Notes: generated by a model not told the origin, from the letters alone. Positions 34,484 to 45,350 are shown, numbered from the stretch's first letter. The stretch is 64,000 nucleotides of DNA from an uncultured Massilia sp. (GCA_946481275.1 CAMLMV010000006.1:1-64000); one strand, 5' to 3'. A program made the numbers and translations.

Positions 34484-35524
34484 ATGTACGTAGTTCGTCC
34501 GGTAGAACCAGCGGATGTCGGCGCCCTCGAGACGCTGCTTGCCGCGTCCACGCCGGGAGTGCACACCCTGCCGCGCACGCGCGAGAAAATCGCCGCGTTC
34601 GTGGAGCGATCGGTGGCGTCGTTCGCCGCCCACGTCGACATCCCCAGCGAAGAGTCCTACCTGTTCGTGCTCGAAGACGTCGACAGCCGCGAGCTGGTCG
34701 GCACCGCCGCGATCCATGCGTCGGCCGGCTCGAACGGTACTTATTTCGCGTTTCGCAACGATGTGATCCAGCAGGTCTCGCGCGACCTGAACATCAGCCA
34801 CAGCGTGCACGCGCTGACCCTGTGCTCGGAACTGACTGCGTATTCGCAGCTGTCCGGCTTCTACATCCGCCACCGCGACACGGCCGGCCGCGAAGCCGCG
34901 CTGCTGTCGCGTGCCCGTCTGCTGTATGCCGTGCTGGCGCCGCACCGCTTCGGCGACCGCTTCTTCGTGCCGCTGGCCGGCGTCACCGACGAGGGTGGCC
35001 AGTCGCCGTTCTGGGATGCGCTGGGCCGCAAGTTCTTCAAGATGGACTTCCTCGATGCGGAGCGCACGATCGGCGGCGCCCGTAACCGCACGCTGATCGT
35101 CGAGCTGATGCCGCACTACCCCGTGTACGTGCCGCTGCTGCCCGGTCCCGCGCAGGCCGTGATGGGCCAGATCCACCCGAGCGGCGAGCTCGCGTTCGAC
35201 CTGCTGACGGAAGAGGGCTTCGAAGCCGACGAATACATCGACATCTTCGACGGCGGCCCGATCCTGCAGGCGCACAAGCACGCGCTGCGGTCGTTCTCCG
35301 GTTCGATGGTGAAGAAGGTCGCGAACGCCGAGCTGCAGCCGCCCACGCGCGGCGGCAAGGCCGCGATGGTGAATTACGCTGTGGCCAGCAGCGAACGCAA
35401 GTTCCGCGCGATCGTGCTGCCGTGCGATCCGGCCGAAAGCTCGGAAGCCATCTGCCTGCCGCCCGCGGCACGCGAGGCACTCGGCGTCGCGACCGGCGAC
35501 AGCGTCATCTGCGTACGCATCTGA
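34484..35524 (+). CDS. aruF: Arginine N-succinyltransferase, alpha-type subunit
   Basis: A 346-residue AstA-family acyltransferase, the first step of the AST pathway (arginine plus succinyl-CoA). The N-terminus YVVRPVEPADVGALETLLAAS, the block GGQSPFWDALGRKFFKMDFLDAE and PHYPVYVPLLPGPAQAVMGQIHP are characteristic. A second, clearly related astA-type gene follows 20 bases downstream, as for the two subunits AruF and AruG of Pseudomonas. The assignment of this copy to alpha is by gene order. The start at 34484 has a GGGAG site. Confidence 0.85.
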   Translation: MYVVRPVEPADVGALETLLAASTPGVHTLPRTREKIAAFVERSVASFAAHVDIPSEESYLFVLEDVDSRELVGTAAIHASAGSNGTYFAFRNDVIQQVSRDLNISHSVHALTLCSELTAYSQLSGFYIRHRDTAGREAALLSRARLLYAVLAPHRFGDRFFVPLAGVTDEGGQSPFWDALGRKFFKMDFLDAERTIGGARNRTLIVELMPHYPVYVPLLPGPAQAVMGQIHPSGELAFDLLTEEGFEADEYIDIFDGGPILQAHKHALRSFSGSMVKKVANAELQPPTRGGKAAMVNYAVASSERKFRAIVLPCDPAESSEAICLPPAAREALGVATGDSVICVRI

Positions 35525-35544
35525 TGCACAACCATGAGGAACCC

Positions 35545-36576
35545 ATGCTCGTAATCCGCGCAATCACCCTGAACGACATCGATCCGCTGATCGAGATGGC
35601 GCGCCAGGTCGGCAGCGGCATGACCACGCTGAAGCCGGACCGCGCCATGCTGGGCGAGCGCGTCGAGACCGCGGTGGCATCGTTCGCGCAGACGATCCCG
35701 CCCGAAGAACGCGACTACATGTTCGTGATGGAAGATACGTCCAACGGCCGCCTGGCCGGCGTGTGCGCCATCAAGGCTGCCGTCGGCCTGACGGAGCCGT
35801 TTTATAACTACCGCATCGGCACGCTGGTGCACTCCAGCCGCGAACTGGGCGTGTTTACGCGCATGGACACGCTGTACCTGTCCAACGACCTGACCGGATC
35901 GACGGAGCTCTGTTCGCTGTTCCTGATGCCGGAATACCGCACGGGCTACAACGGCAAGTGGCTGTCCAAGAGCCGTTTCCTGTTCATGGCCCAGTTCCAG
36001 CACCTGTTCACGGAAAAGATCATCGCCGAGATGCGCGGCTACCAGGCGGAGGACGGCACGTCGCCGTTCTACGAAGGCCTCGGCCGCCACTTCTTCAAGA
36101 TGGATTTCAACCACGTCGACGGCCTCACGGCGCTCGGCAAGAAGTCTTTCATCGCGGAGCTCATGCCGCGCCAGCCGCTGTACGTCGCGTACCTGCCGGA
36201 AGACGCACAGGCCGTGATCGGCCAGGTGCACCGCTCCACGCTGCCGGCGAGGAAGCTGCTGGAGCAGGAAGGCATGCACTACGAGGGCTACGTCGACATC
36301 TTCGACGCGGGCCCCGTGCTGCAGGGCCGCGTGGCGGAGCTGCGCGCCGTGCGCGACAGCGTGCTGGCCACGGCCGAGGAAGGCCAACCGGAAGGGGAGT
36401 GCGAAGTCACGCTCGTCTCCAACACGAAGCTCGACGATTTTCGCATGGTCCTTACCCAGGCCTGCGACGGCGGCCGCAAGGTCGCGCTATCCGTGCGCGA
36501 ACTCCAACTGCTGCATTGCCAGCCGGGCGATCCGATCCGCTCGCTGGCCCTCAACGTAAGGAAGAACAATGGCTAA
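35545..36576 (+). CDS. aruG: Arginine N-succinyltransferase, beta-type subunit
   Basis: A 343-residue AstA-family protein, paralogous to the preceding product. Shared blocks are LVIRAITLNDIDPLIEMARQVG, GTSPFYEGLGRHFFKMDFNHVD and PRQPLYVAYLPEDAQAVIGQVH, and CSLFLMPEYR is the acyl-CoA strand typical of the family. The start at 35545 is chosen for its GAGGA site; an ATG seven codons upstream at 35524 is possible. The last 8 bases overlap the start of astD, giving tight coupling. Confidence 0.88.
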   Translation: MLVIRAITLNDIDPLIEMARQVGSGMTTLKPDRAMLGERVETAVASFAQTIPPEERDYMFVMEDTSNGRLAGVCAIKAAVGLTEPFYNYRIGTLVHSSRELGVFTRMDTLYLSNDLTGSTELCSLFLMPEYRTGYNGKWLSKSRFLFMAQFQHLFTEKIIAEMRGYQAEDGTSPFYEGLGRHFFKMDFNHVDGLTALGKKSFIAELMPRQPLYVAYLPEDAQAVIGQVHRSTLPARKLLEQEGMHYEGYVDIFDAGPVLQGRVAELRAVRDSVLATAEEGQPEGECEVTLVSNTKLDDFRMVLTQACDGGRKVALSVRELQLLHCQPGDPIRSLALNVRKNNG

Positions 36577-38038
36577 CGTCTCTAATTACATCGGCGGCGC
36601 ATGGCTGGCCGGTTCCGGTCCGCAGCTCGACACGATCGACCCGTCCACCGGCCGCCAGACCTGGACCAGCAACGAATCCACGGCAGAGGATGTGGACCGC
36701 GCTGTGAAAGCCGCGCGCGCCGCGTTCGAAGACTGGGCGCTGACGCCGCTCGAACAACGCATCGCCATCTGCCAGCGCTTCCGCGACCTCCTGAAGGAGC
36801 ACAACGAGGAACTCGCCGCGATCATCGCCGAGGAAGTGGGCAAGCCGCTGTGGGAAGCCCGCACGGAAGTGACGACGATGGCCAACAAGGTCGACATCTC
36901 CGTGCAGTCGCATGCCGCGCGCACGGGAGAAACCGCCGCCAAGGTCGCCGACGGCAACGCCGTGCTGCGCCACCGTCCGCATGGCGTGTTCGGCGTGTTC
37001 GGACCCTATAACTTCCCCGGCCACCTGCCGAACGGCCACATCGTGCCGGCGCTGATCGCGGGGAACACGCTGGTGTTCAAGCCGAGCGAATACGCGCCGC
37101 GCACCGCCGTGCGTACCGTGCAGCTGTGGGAACAGGCCGGCCTGCCGAAGGGCGTGCTGAACCTCGTGAACGGCGGCCGCGCGACAGGCGTGGCACTGTC
37201 GCAGCATCCGGACGTGGACGGCATCCTGTTCACCGGCAGCAGCCAGACCGGTGTCGCGCTGCATAAACAGTTCGGCGGCCAGCCGGGCAAGATGCTGGCC
37301 CTGGAAATGGGTGGCAACAATCCGCTCGTCGTGTGGGACGTGCAGAACGTGGACGCGGCCGTGCATCATGCGGTGATGTCCGCGTTCATCTCGGCCGGCC
37401 AGCGCTGCACGTGCGCGCGCCGCCTGATCGTGCAGGACACGCCGCAAGGACAAGCATTCATCGACCGCCTCGTGGAAGTCGCCGCCAAGCTGGCCGTCGG
37501 CCCGTCGAATGCGGAGCCGCAGCCGTTCATGGGTCCTGTCGTCTCGGCCGCCGTGGCGAAACGCCTCGTGCAGGCGCAGGAGATGATGGAAGCGCAGGGC
37601 GGCAAAGTGCTGCTGCGCATGCGCCAGCTCGACCCGAACGCGGGCTTCGTCACCGCCGGCATCGTCGACGTGACGAATGCAAAAGGCATTCCGGACGAAG
37701 AGTGGTTCGGACCGCTGCTGCAGATCGTGCGCGTGGCCGATTTCGACCGCGCCATCGAGGCCGCCAACGCGACGGAATACGGTCTCGCCGCGGCACTCCT
37801 CTCGCCGTCGGAAGACTTGTGGAAGCGCTTCGCGGTCAAGGTCCGCGCCGGTGTCGTCAACTGGAACCGTCCGACGACGGGCGCCGCCAGCTCCGCGCCG
37901 TTCGGCGGCGTGGGCAAGTCCGGCAACCATCGTCCGAGCGCCTATTACGCGGCCGATTACTGCGCGTACCCGGTCGCCTCCATCGAAACCTCCGAACTGG
38001 ACATGCCGGCCAAGCTGTCGCCCGGTCTCACCTTCTGA
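36569..38038 (+). CDS. astD: N-succinylglutamate 5-semialdehyde dehydrogenase
   Basis: A 489-residue NAD-dependent aldehyde dehydrogenase. The active Cys is in [17 protein letters not shown], the general-base Glu in [13 protein letters not shown], and the cofactor turn in [20 protein letters not shown]. It turns succinylglutamate semialdehyde into succinylglutamate, step four of the AST pathway. It overlaps the preceding gene by 8 bases and is followed 5 bases later by astB. The early [22 protein letters not shown] block is typical of AstD. Confidence 0.94.
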   Translation: MANVSNYIGGAWLAGSGPQLDTIDPSTGRQTWTSNESTAEDVDRAVKAARAAFEDWALTPLEQRIAICQRFRDLLKEHNEELAAIIAEEVGKPLWEARTEVTTMANKVDISVQSHAARTGETAAKVADGNAVLRHRPHGVFGVFGPYNFPGHLPNGHIVPALIAGNTLVFKPSEYAPRTAVRTVQLWEQAGLPKGVLNLVNGGRATGVALSQHPDVDGILFTGSSQTGVALHKQFGGQPGKMLALEMGGNNPLVVWDVQNVDAAVHHAVMSAFISAGQRCTCARRLIVQDTPQGQAFIDRLVEVAAKLAVGPSNAEPQPFMGPVVSAAVAKRLVQAQEMMEAQGGKVLLRMRQLDPNAGFVTAGIVDVTNAKGIPDEEWFGPLLQIVRVADFDRAIEAANATEYGLAAALLSPSEDLWKRFAVKVRAGVVNWNRPTTGAASSAPFGGVGKSGNHRPSAYYAADYCAYPVASIETSELDMPAKLSPGLTF

Positions 38039-38043
38039 ACGAT

Positions 38044-39399
38044 ATGCGCAACGCACGCGAATTCAATTTCGACGGCCTCGTGGGCCCGTCGCACAACTAC
38101 GCCGGCCTCTCGTTCGGCAACGTGGCTTCGTTCAACAACGTGCGCAGCGCGTCGAATCCGCGCCAGGCGGCGTTGCAGGGCCTCGCCAAGATGCGCGCGC
38201 TGGCCGCGCGCGGCTTCGCGCAAGGCCTGCTGCCGCCGCAGGCGCGCCCGAACTTCCGCCTGCTGCGCCGTCTCGGCTTTTCCGGCACGGACGCCGACGT
38301 GCTGGCGCAGGCGTACCGCGAATCGCCCGTGATCCTGGCGTGCGCGTACTCGGCATCGCCGATGTGGACGGCGAACGCCGCTACCGTCAGCCCGTCGGCC
38401 GACACGGCGGACGGCCGCGTGCACTTCACCGCCGCGAACCTGAACAACAAGCTGCACCGCGCGGAAGAACACGTGCAGGCGACGCGCACCCTGCGCGCCC
38501 TGTTCGCGAACCCGGACCGCTTCGTCGTGCACGACCCGCTGCCGTCGACGCCCGCGTTCGGCGACGAAGGCGCCGCCAACCACACGCGCTTCGCCAGCGC
38601 CCACGGTGCGTCCGGCGTCGAGTTCTTCGTGTATGGCCGCGTCGAATTCGACCCGTCCGCACCGGCACCTGTGAAATACCCGGCGCGCCAGACGCTGGAA
38701 GCGTCGCAGGCCGTCGCCCGCCTGCACGGCCTGGATGCGGCACGCACCGTGTTCGCATCGCAGAACCCGGCCGTGATCGACCAGGGCGTGTTTCACAATG
38801 ACGTGATCGCGGTCGGCAACGGCAACGTGCTGTTCTACCACGAGCAGGCCTTTGCCGACGAAGCCTCCACGCTGGAAGCGCTGCGCCGTGCGCTGGGCGT
38901 CACCGGCACCGACCTGCGCGCCGTGCGCGTGGACACGGGCTTTGTTCCCGTCGCCGACGCCGTCGCCAGCTACCTGTTCAACAGCCAGCTGCTGTCCAAG
39001 CCGGACGGCGGCATGGCGCTCGTCGTCCCGCACGAATGCCGCGAGGTCGCGACCGTGGCCCGCTACCTGGAGCAGCTGGTGGCATCCGGAAGGTCGGGAA
39101 ACGGCGCGATCGACGAGTTGATCGAATTCGACCTGCGCCAGAGCATGCGCAACGGCGGCGGCCCCGCGTGCCTGCGCCTGCGCGTGGTGCTCACGGACGA
39201 GGAAGCGGCCGCCATGCACCAGGGCGTGCTGATGACGGAAGACCTGTATGCGCGCCTCGTGCCGTGGGTCGAGCGTCATTACCGCGACCGGGTGGAGCCG
39301 AAGGACCTGGCCGACCCACAGCTGGCCATCGAGTGCGCGGCCGCGCTGGAAGACCTGGAACGCATCCTGGGCTTGCCCGGTCTTTACGACCTTTCATGA
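38044..39399 (+). CDS. astB: N-succinylarginine dihydrolase
   Basis: A 451-residue enzyme of the amidinotransferase fold that converts succinylarginine to succinylornithine, CO2 and two ammonia. Conserved blocks are [51 protein letters not shown], the His in [16 protein letters not shown] HTRFASAHG, and the Cys-containing [11 protein letters not shown] near the C-terminus. Length fits the family. About 140 bases without a gene follow before gdhB; they show no clear terminator. Confidence 0.95.
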   Translation: MRNAREFNFDGLVGPSHNYAGLSFGNVASFNNVRSASNPRQAALQGLAKMRALAARGFAQGLLPPQARPNFRLLRRLGFSGTDADVLAQAYRESPVILACAYSASPMWTANAATVSPSADTADGRVHFTAANLNNKLHRAEEHVQATRTLRALFANPDRFVVHDPLPSTPAFGDEGAANHTRFASAHGASGVEFFVYGRVEFDPSAPAPVKYPARQTLEASQAVARLHGLDAARTVFASQNPAVIDQGVFHNDVIAVGNGNVLFYHEQAFADEASTLEALRRALGVTGTDLRAVRVDTGFVPVADAVASYLFNSQLLSKPDGGMALVVPHECREVATVARYLEQLVASGRSGNGAIDELIEFDLRQSMRNGGGPACLRLRVVLTDEEAAAMHQGVLMTEDLYARLVPWVERHYRDRVEPKDLADPQLAIECAAALEDLERILGLPGLYDLS

Positions 39400-39539
39400 T
39401 TTAATAGCGAATCGTTTCCGGGAACAGGAAGCTTAAATAAGAGATCTGGACGGGACAACCCTGTCCGTACCAGCCGGGAACATGTGGCCACAAGCCGCGC
39501 CGAACCCGGCGCAACAACCAGCTTTTGGAGAAGCTAAAA

Positions 39540-42500
39540 ATGAACAAAGACATGCCTCACGACCTGCGCACGCAAACCCTCGCGTTGGTTAACGAGAACA
39601 AGCCGGCCAATGCCTCCGACACGGTGGGCGCGCTGATCGGCGCCTGGATCGGCGCGCTGGACGAGGACGACCTCGCCGGCATCGATCCCCGCAACCTCGC
39701 CGCCATCCTGTGGGATGCCTTCGCCCAGGTGGCGCAGCGCACGACGGACGGCTGCCAGATCGCGGAGAATCGCTATGCCGACGGGCGCTGCGGCATGTCG
39801 ACGTCACTGCTGATCCTGAACGAGGACATGCCCTACCTCGTCGACTCGTTCGTGATGGCGCTGCGCCGCCAGCGCGTCGTCGCGTCGGGCGTCATGAATG
39901 CCGTGCTGCCTGTGCGCCGCGACGACGCGGGCCGCGTGGTCGCCGTCGGCGAAACCGGCGCACCGCTGGAATCGTATGTCCTGTGCCTGCTGGCGGAAGA
40001 CCTGCCGCAGGACGAACTCTCCGAACTCATCGAACGCATCCAGATGGTCGCGCGCGACGCCGCCATCGTGCACCGCGACGCCGTCGCCATGGCCGACCGC
40101 ATGACCGCGGTGGCCGCGGCAGCCGCTGCGCAAGGCACGCCGTCCGGCCAGGAAGTCGCCGCGTTCCTCGACTGGGCGAAGAACGAAGGCTTCGAGCCGT
40201 TCGGCTACGCCTATTACTTCGTGAAGCCGGGCGTGCGCGAACTCGAACGCGACATCCCGAGCCGCATCGGCGTGCTGCAGGATACGTCGCACCCCGTCTA
40301 CGGCACCTGCCTGCAGAACATCCCGGGCGACTTCGAGATCCTGTCCAAGCGCGAAGAGACGCTGTCGATCGTGAAGGCCGACGTGGCCGGCACGCTGCAC
40401 CGCGACCAGCCGCTGGACTTCATCGGCGTGCGCGACACCGACACGCAGGGCAACACGATCGGCGAACACTGCTTCGTCGGCCTGTTCACCCGCGCCGCCA
40501 CGTCGACGCCGCTGGCGCGCCTGCCGTTCGCGCGCGGCCGCGTCGCGAAAGTGCTGTCCATCGCCGGCGTGCGCCAGGAAGGCTTCCGCGCCGAGAAATT
40601 CCTCGAGATCCTGGAGTCGCTGCCGCGCACGGAAGCGCTGGAAGCGGATCCGGACTGGCTCGCCCAGGTGTGCAGCTCCGTCGTCTCGCTGTACAAGCAG
40701 CCGCGCGCGAAAGTCTTCGCCCGCCGCGACGTCTATCAACGCCACCTGAACGTCCTCGTCTACCTGCCGCGCGAGCGCTACAGCGCCGCCGTCGTGGCCG
40801 CGCTGGCGCAGGCGCTGAAGGACAGCTCGGGCGCCGTCGACGTGCGCACGCAGACCCTCGTCGCCGACGGTCCGTTGGCCCGCGTCTACCTGATCGCCCA
40901 GGCCGCGCGTTATCCGCTCGACCTCGAATCCGACATCCAGAAACCGCTGCTGTCCGTGCTGGACGGCTGGCACGACCGCTACACGGCGCTGACCGACACG
41001 GTCGAAGACGTCCCGACCCGCAACGCACTGCGTAAACTCTTGCCCACGCTGCCGGTGAACTACGTGGCCGCGACGGCGCCGGAAATCGCCTTCCGCGACG
41101 TGAGCGCGATCATCGCGAACGGCCAGCAGGGCCACGTCTCGGTCCGCATCGAGACGGATGAAGCGGGCGTCACGTCGCTGCGCCTGTACTCGACGAACAC
41201 GATGCCGTCGCTGTCGCGCATCCTGCCCGCGCTGCAGAACGCCGGCGTCGCCATCGACCGCGAACAAAGCTTCTGGATCGACACGGCCGACGGCACCCGC
41301 CGCTACATCACGAGCCTGATCGTCGACGCGGATTCCGCCGCCAAGCTGGCCAGGCCGGGCGTCGCCGATGTCGCGGACGAGCTGTTCGCCGCGCTGTTCA
41401 ACGACGAAGCGGAAGACGGCCGCCTGAACGGCCTCACCATCGAAGGCGGCCTGTCGATGCGCGAGGTGCAGCTCGTGCGCGCCTACATCAGCTACTGGCG
41501 CCAGGCCGGCAGCAAGTTCTCGACCCGCTACATGGCCGAGACGCTGCGCCCGCGCGCGAACCTCGTCAAGGAACTGGTCGAAGGTTTCGAGCTGCGCTTC
41601 GATCCGAAACGCAGCGCCGAAGAGCGCGCCGAGGGCGATGCGAAGCTGGCCGCGCTGAAGGCGGGGCTGGCCAAGGTCAACCATGCCGACACCGAAGAGA
41701 TCATGGCCGCGCTGGTCGACCTCGTGATGGCGACCGTGCGTACCAACTACTACCAGAACGACGGCGAGAAGATCATCTTCAAGCTCGACACGAGCCACCT
41801 GGCGCTCGTGCCGGAACCGCGTCCGTTCCGCGAGATCTACGTGTTCTCGCGCCGCTTCGAAGGCGTGCACCTGCGCGGCGGCCCGGTCGCCCGCGGCGGC
41901 CTGCGCTGGTCCGATCGCATGGAAGACTACCGTACCGAAGTGCTGGGCCTCGTGAAGGCGCAGATGGTCAAGAACGCCGTCATCGTGCCGGCCGGCTCGA
42001 AGGGCGGTTTCGTCTGCAAGCAGATGCCGAAGGATGCGGCGCGTGACGTCGTGGCAGCCGAAGGCGAAGCCGTCTACCGCCTGTTCATCGCAAGCCTGCT
42101 GGAAGTGACGGACAACCGCGTGCGCGGCGAGATCGTGCCCCCTAACGACACCGTGCGCTACGACCAGGACGACCCGTACCTCGTCGTCGCCGCCGACAAG
42201 GGCACCGCGACGTTCTCCGACATCGCCAACAGCATCGCCGTCTCGCGCGGCTTCTGGCTGGGCGATGCGTTCGCCTCGGGCGGTTCGAACGGCTACGACC
42301 ACAAGAAGATGGGCATCACGGCGAAGGGCGCGTTCGAAGCCGTGAAACGCCACTTCTACGAGATGGGCCACGACATGAACACGACCCCGGTGACGATGGT
42401 CGGCGTGGGCGACATGTCGGGCGACGTGTTCGGCAACGGTGTGCTGCTGTCGCGCCAGCTGAAAGTGCTGGCCGCGTTCGACCACCGCCACATTTTCCTC

Positions 42501-44297
42501 GACCCGAACCCGGACGTCGTCGTGTCGTTCAACGAGCGCAAGCGCATGTTCGCGCTGCCGCGTTCGTCGTGGGACGACTACAACAAGGAACTGATCTCGG
42601 AAGGCGGCGGCGTGTTCCCGCGCACCGCCCGCCACATCGAACTGTCGCCGCAGGTGCGCGCCGCGCTGGCCATCGAAGAGACGTCGCTCACGCCGGAAGA
42701 GCTGATGCACCGCATCCTGCTGGCGCCGGTCGACCTGTTCTACAACGGCGGCATCGGCACCTACATCAAGGCCTCCACGGAGACCCACGCGCAGGTGAAG
42801 GACCGCGCCAACGACAACATCCGCGTCAACGGCAACGAGCTGCGCGTGAAGGTTGTCGCGGAAGGCGGCAACCTGGGCGCCACGCAGGCCGGCCGCATCG
42901 AATTCGCGCTGGCCGGCGGCCGCATCTTCACGGATGCGATCGACAACTCGGCCGGCGTGGACTGCTCCGACCACGAAGTCAACGTCAAGATCTGGCTCGA
43001 CACCGAAGTCAACGCCGGCCAGCTGGACGAGGGCGAGCGCAACCGCCTGCTGACCGAGATGACGGGCGATATCGAAAAGCTGGTCCTGCGCGACAACACG
43101 CTGCAGACGCACCTGCTGGTGCGCGAGGCACAGGCGCAATCGAACGGCGCCGTCGTCGACGGCTACGCTGCCCTGATCGCGAGCCTGGAGGCGGAAGGCG
43201 CCGTGTCGCGCGAGCTCGAACAGCTGCCGAGCGAGACGGAACTGCAGCGCCGCAAGGCACTGGGCCTGGGCTTGAGCACGCCGGAACTGGCCGTCGTCGT
43301 CGCCAACGTCAAGAACCGCTTCAAGCGCGTCCTGGCCGCGCTGCCGCTGACGGAACAGCCGTGGGCCGAGACCATCCTGCGCCCGTACTTTCCGGCGCAA
43401 CTGGTCGCCACGCGCGATCCGCTGGCGCACCCGCTGGCCAATGCGATCCTCGCGACCGTGCTGGCCAACGAGTCGGTCAACCGCTGCGGTCCGCTGATGC
43501 TGCGCGACCTGGCGCTGGAACACCGCATCGACGACGCCGAAGTCGTGAAAGCGTGGGGCCAGGCGTGGGCCGCGCTGCACCTGGCGCCCGTGTTCGAGGC
43601 ACTGGACCATGACGCGCTGGTCGTGCCGCGCGACGTATCGCAGACCGTCGACGTCCGCACCCGCGTGATGCTGCGTACCGTGATCGAAGGCGTGCTGTCG
43701 CTGCCGGCGGAACAAGCCGGTGCCGGCGGCATGGAAGAGCTGTCGAACCTGTTTGCCCAGCCGGAACAACTGCGCCAGCTGATGCCGGCGAAGCTTGACG
43801 CGGACAGCCACGCCGGCCTGTCGTCGTCGTTCGTGCAGGCGTGGAAGGCCGTCGATACGGTCGAATCGCTGGCGGCGTTCCTGTTCGCGGCCGTCTCCGT
43901 CCAGCGTCCGCAAGGCATGTCGCTGGCCGAGTTCCTGCGCGTCGGCATGCTGCTGCGCGAGCAGGCGGGCATCGACACGCTGGAACGCGGCCTCAAGCTG
44001 CCCGCCACCAGCAAGTCGCAGGAACAGCTGCGCAACTACGCGCTGCAGGCCCTGCGCCGCACGCAGCAACGCCTGCTGCTGGAAGTGCTGGAAGGAAGCC
44101 GTCGTACCGGCGACATGCAGTCGGCCGTGGGCGAACTGACCGCGGCGATGGGCCTGTCGGCCGGTTACGTCCAGCCGACGGACCTGGAGCAGGCGATGCT
44201 GGCCGTATGGTCGCTGTCGGAAGGTTCGAGCCCGGACCGCATCGCGTCGGGCACCGCGGCGACGACCGTCGCCACCACCGTCGCGAACCTGGCGTAA
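39540..44297 (+). CDS. gdhB: NAD-specific glutamate dehydrogenase, large type
   Basis: A 1585-residue member of the large (about 180 kDa) NAD-GDH family, converting glutamate to 2-oxoglutarate and ammonia. An N-terminal regulatory part with ACT-like folds (about residues 1-680) precedes the catalytic core with GGLRWSDRMEDYRTEVLGL, the catalytic Lys region NAVIVPAGSKGGFVCKQ and the nucleotide-binding VGVGDMSGDVFGNGVLLS. The ATG at 39540 with GGAG 10 bases upstream replaces an in-frame TTG. It lies inside the ast cluster, with astE starting 3 bases after its stop. In Pseudomonas aeruginosa gdhB is arginine-induced through ArgR but is unlinked. Confidence 0.94.
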   Translation: MNKDMPHDLRTQTLALVNENKPANASDTVGALIGAWIGALDEDDLAGIDPRNLAAILWDAFAQVAQRTTDGCQIAENRYADGRCGMSTSLLILNEDMPYLVDSFVMALRRQRVVASGVMNAVLPVRRDDAGRVVAVGETGAPLESYVLCLLAEDLPQDELSELIERIQMVARDAAIVHRDAVAMADRMTAVAAAAAAQGTPSGQEVAAFLDWAKNEGFEPFGYAYYFVKPGVRELERDIPSRIGVLQDTSHPVYGTCLQNIPGDFEILSKREETLSIVKADVAGTLHRDQPLDFIGVRDTDTQGNTIGEHCFVGLFTRAATSTPLARLPFARGRVAKVLSIAGVRQEGFRAEKFLEILESLPRTEALEADPDWLAQVCSSVVSLYKQPRAKVFARRDVYQRHLNVLVYLPRERYSAAVVAALAQALKDSSGAVDVRTQTLVADGPLARVYLIAQAARYPLDLESDIQKPLLSVLDGWHDRYTALTDTVEDVPTRNALRKLLPTLPVNYVAATAPEIAFRDVSAIIANGQQGHVSVRIETDEAGVTSLRLYSTNTMPSLSRILPALQNAGVAIDREQSFWIDTADGTRRYITSLIVDADSAAKLARPGVADVADELFAALFNDEAEDGRLNGLTIEGGLSMREVQLVRAYISYWRQAGSKFSTRYMAETLRPRANLVKELVEGFELRFDPKRSAEERAEGDAKLAALKAGLAKVNHADTEEIMAALVDLVMATVRTNYYQNDGEKIIFKLDTSHLALVPEPRPFREIYVFSRRFEGVHLRGGPVARGGLRWSDRMEDYRTEVLGLVKAQMVKNAVIVPAGSKGGFVCKQMPKDAARDVVAAEGEAVYRLFIASLLEVTDNRVRGEIVPPNDTVRYDQDDPYLVVAADKGTATFSDIANSIAVSRGFWLGDAFASGGSNGYDHKKMGITAKGAFEAVKRHFYEMGHDMNTTPVTMVGVGDMSGDVFGNGVLLSRQLKVLAAFDHRHIFLDPNPDVVVSFNERKRMFALPRSSWDDYNKELISEGGGVFPRTARHIELSPQVRAALAIEETSLTPEELMHRILLAPVDLFYNGGIGTYIKASTETHAQVKDRANDNIRVNGNELRVKVVAEGGNLGATQAGRIEFALAGGRIFTDAIDNSAGVDCSDHEVNVKIWLDTEVNAGQLDEGERNRLLTEMTGDIEKLVLRDNTLQTHLLVREAQAQSNGAVVDGYAALIASLEAEGAVSRELEQLPSETELQRRKALGLGLSTPELAVVVANVKNRFKRVLAALPLTEQPWAETILRPYFPAQLVATRDPLAHPLANAILATVLANESVNRCGPLMLRDLALEHRIDDAEVVKAWGQAWAALHLAPVFEALDHDALVVPRDVSQTVDVRTRVMLRTVIEGVLSLPAEQAGAGGMEELSNLFAQPEQLRQLMPAKLDADSHAGLSSSFVQAWKAVDTVESLAAFLFAAVSVQRPQGMSLAEFLRVGMLLREQAGIDTLERGLKLPATSKSQEQLRNYALQALRRTQQRLLLEVLEGSRRTGDMQSAVGELTAAMGLSAGYVQPTDLEQAMLAVWSLSEGSSPDRIASGTAATTVATTVANLA

Positions 44298-44300
44298 GCA

Positions 44301-45287
44301 ATGGCGGCCACCTTACCGAAGGAAATCCGGGCGCTGGCCGAAGGCGACTTCGGCGAGGTAGCCGCCCGCTTCGCGCAAGCCGGCTTCGTGGTGGCGCAAC
44401 CTGCGAAGGGTGTGCTGACCGTGAAGGCGGCCGCGCCGTCACCGGATCGTCCCGCCGTGCTGCTGTCGGTGGGCGTGCATGGCGACGAGACGGGGCCGAT
44501 CGAGATGGTGGCCTACGCCATCGAGGCCCTGTCGCGCACGCCGGGCGAGCTCGTGGTGGACCTGATGCTGTGCGTTGGGAACATCGATGCGATCGCGGCG
44601 GGCAAGCGTTTCATCGACGCGGACCTGAACCGCATGTTCCGCGACCAGCGCGGCGACCTGGCCGGCACGTTCGAAGCCGGCCGGGCGGACACGCTGATCG
44701 CGGCCACAAGCGCGTTCTTCGAAGGCAGCGGTCCGCGCCGCTGGCACCTCGACCTGCACACGGCGATCCGCGGATCGCGCTATCCGCGTTTCGCCATCGT
44801 GCCGGAATTGATCGCGGACGCGCCTCGCCGCGAACTGATCGCGTGGCTGGGCCTCGGCGGCATCGAGGCCGTCATCATGAACCCGGCGTCCGCGGGCACG
44901 TACAGTTACTGGACGGCCGAGCGGCACGGGGCCGCGGGCACCACCGTCGAACTGGGGCGCATCGGCACGCTGGGGCAGAACGACCTGTCGCAGTTCGCGG
45001 CGATGGCCTCGGCCCTGCACGGCCTGCTGCGCGGGCAAGCGCAGGCGGGCGGCAACAAGCCGATCGTGTTCAACACGGCCCAGTCGATCACCAAGCTGTC
45101 CGATGCCTTCACCATGAGCTTCGGGCGCGATACGGAAAACTTCACGCCGCTGAAAAAGGGGGACGTGATCGCGCGCGACGGCGATACCGTTTATACCGTT
45201 CAGCACGACGAGGAGTGCGTCGTGTTTCCGAATCCCGATGTGCGCGTGGGGTTGCGCGCGGGGATCATGGTAGTGCGCGCCGGCTGA
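44301..45287 (+). CDS. astE: Succinylglutamate desuccinylase
   Basis: A 328-residue zinc hydrolase of the AstE/aspartoacylase family, releasing glutamate and succinate in the last AST step. Zinc ligands are in SVGVHGDETGPIEM (His and Glu) and WHLDLHTAIRGSRYPRF (His); the catalytic Glu is probably in GTTVELGRIG. It starts 3 bases after gdhB, so both are on one transcript. It is the last gene of the cluster; no strong terminator is seen in the 63 bases before the next gene. Confidence 0.93.
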   Translation: MAATLPKEIRALAEGDFGEVAARFAQAGFVVAQPAKGVLTVKAAAPSPDRPAVLLSVGVHGDETGPIEMVAYAIEALSRTPGELVVDLMLCVGNIDAIAAGKRFIDADLNRMFRDQRGDLAGTFEAGRADTLIAATSAFFEGSGPRRWHLDLHTAIRGSRYPRFAIVPELIADAPRRELIAWLGLGGIEAVIMNPASAGTYSYWTAERHGAAGTTVELGRIGTLGQNDLSQFAAMASALHGLLRGQAQAGGNKPIVFNTAQSITKLSDAFTMSFGRDTENFTPLKKGDVIARDGDTVYTVQHDEECVVFPNPDVRVGLRAGIMVVRAG

Positions 45288-45350
45288 AAATACGCGTTTC
45301 CCTCATGCGCGCTAGACTGTCTCTTTGACCGCAAAGGGGAGTGTCTACCC

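Noticed and set aside
39804..44069. A 1421-codon open frame on the minus strand opposite gdhB
   Set aside because: It is a mirror of the high-GC coding bias of gdhB. Its translation is His/Arg/Val-rich with no domain, while the plus strand has full NAD-GDH motifs.
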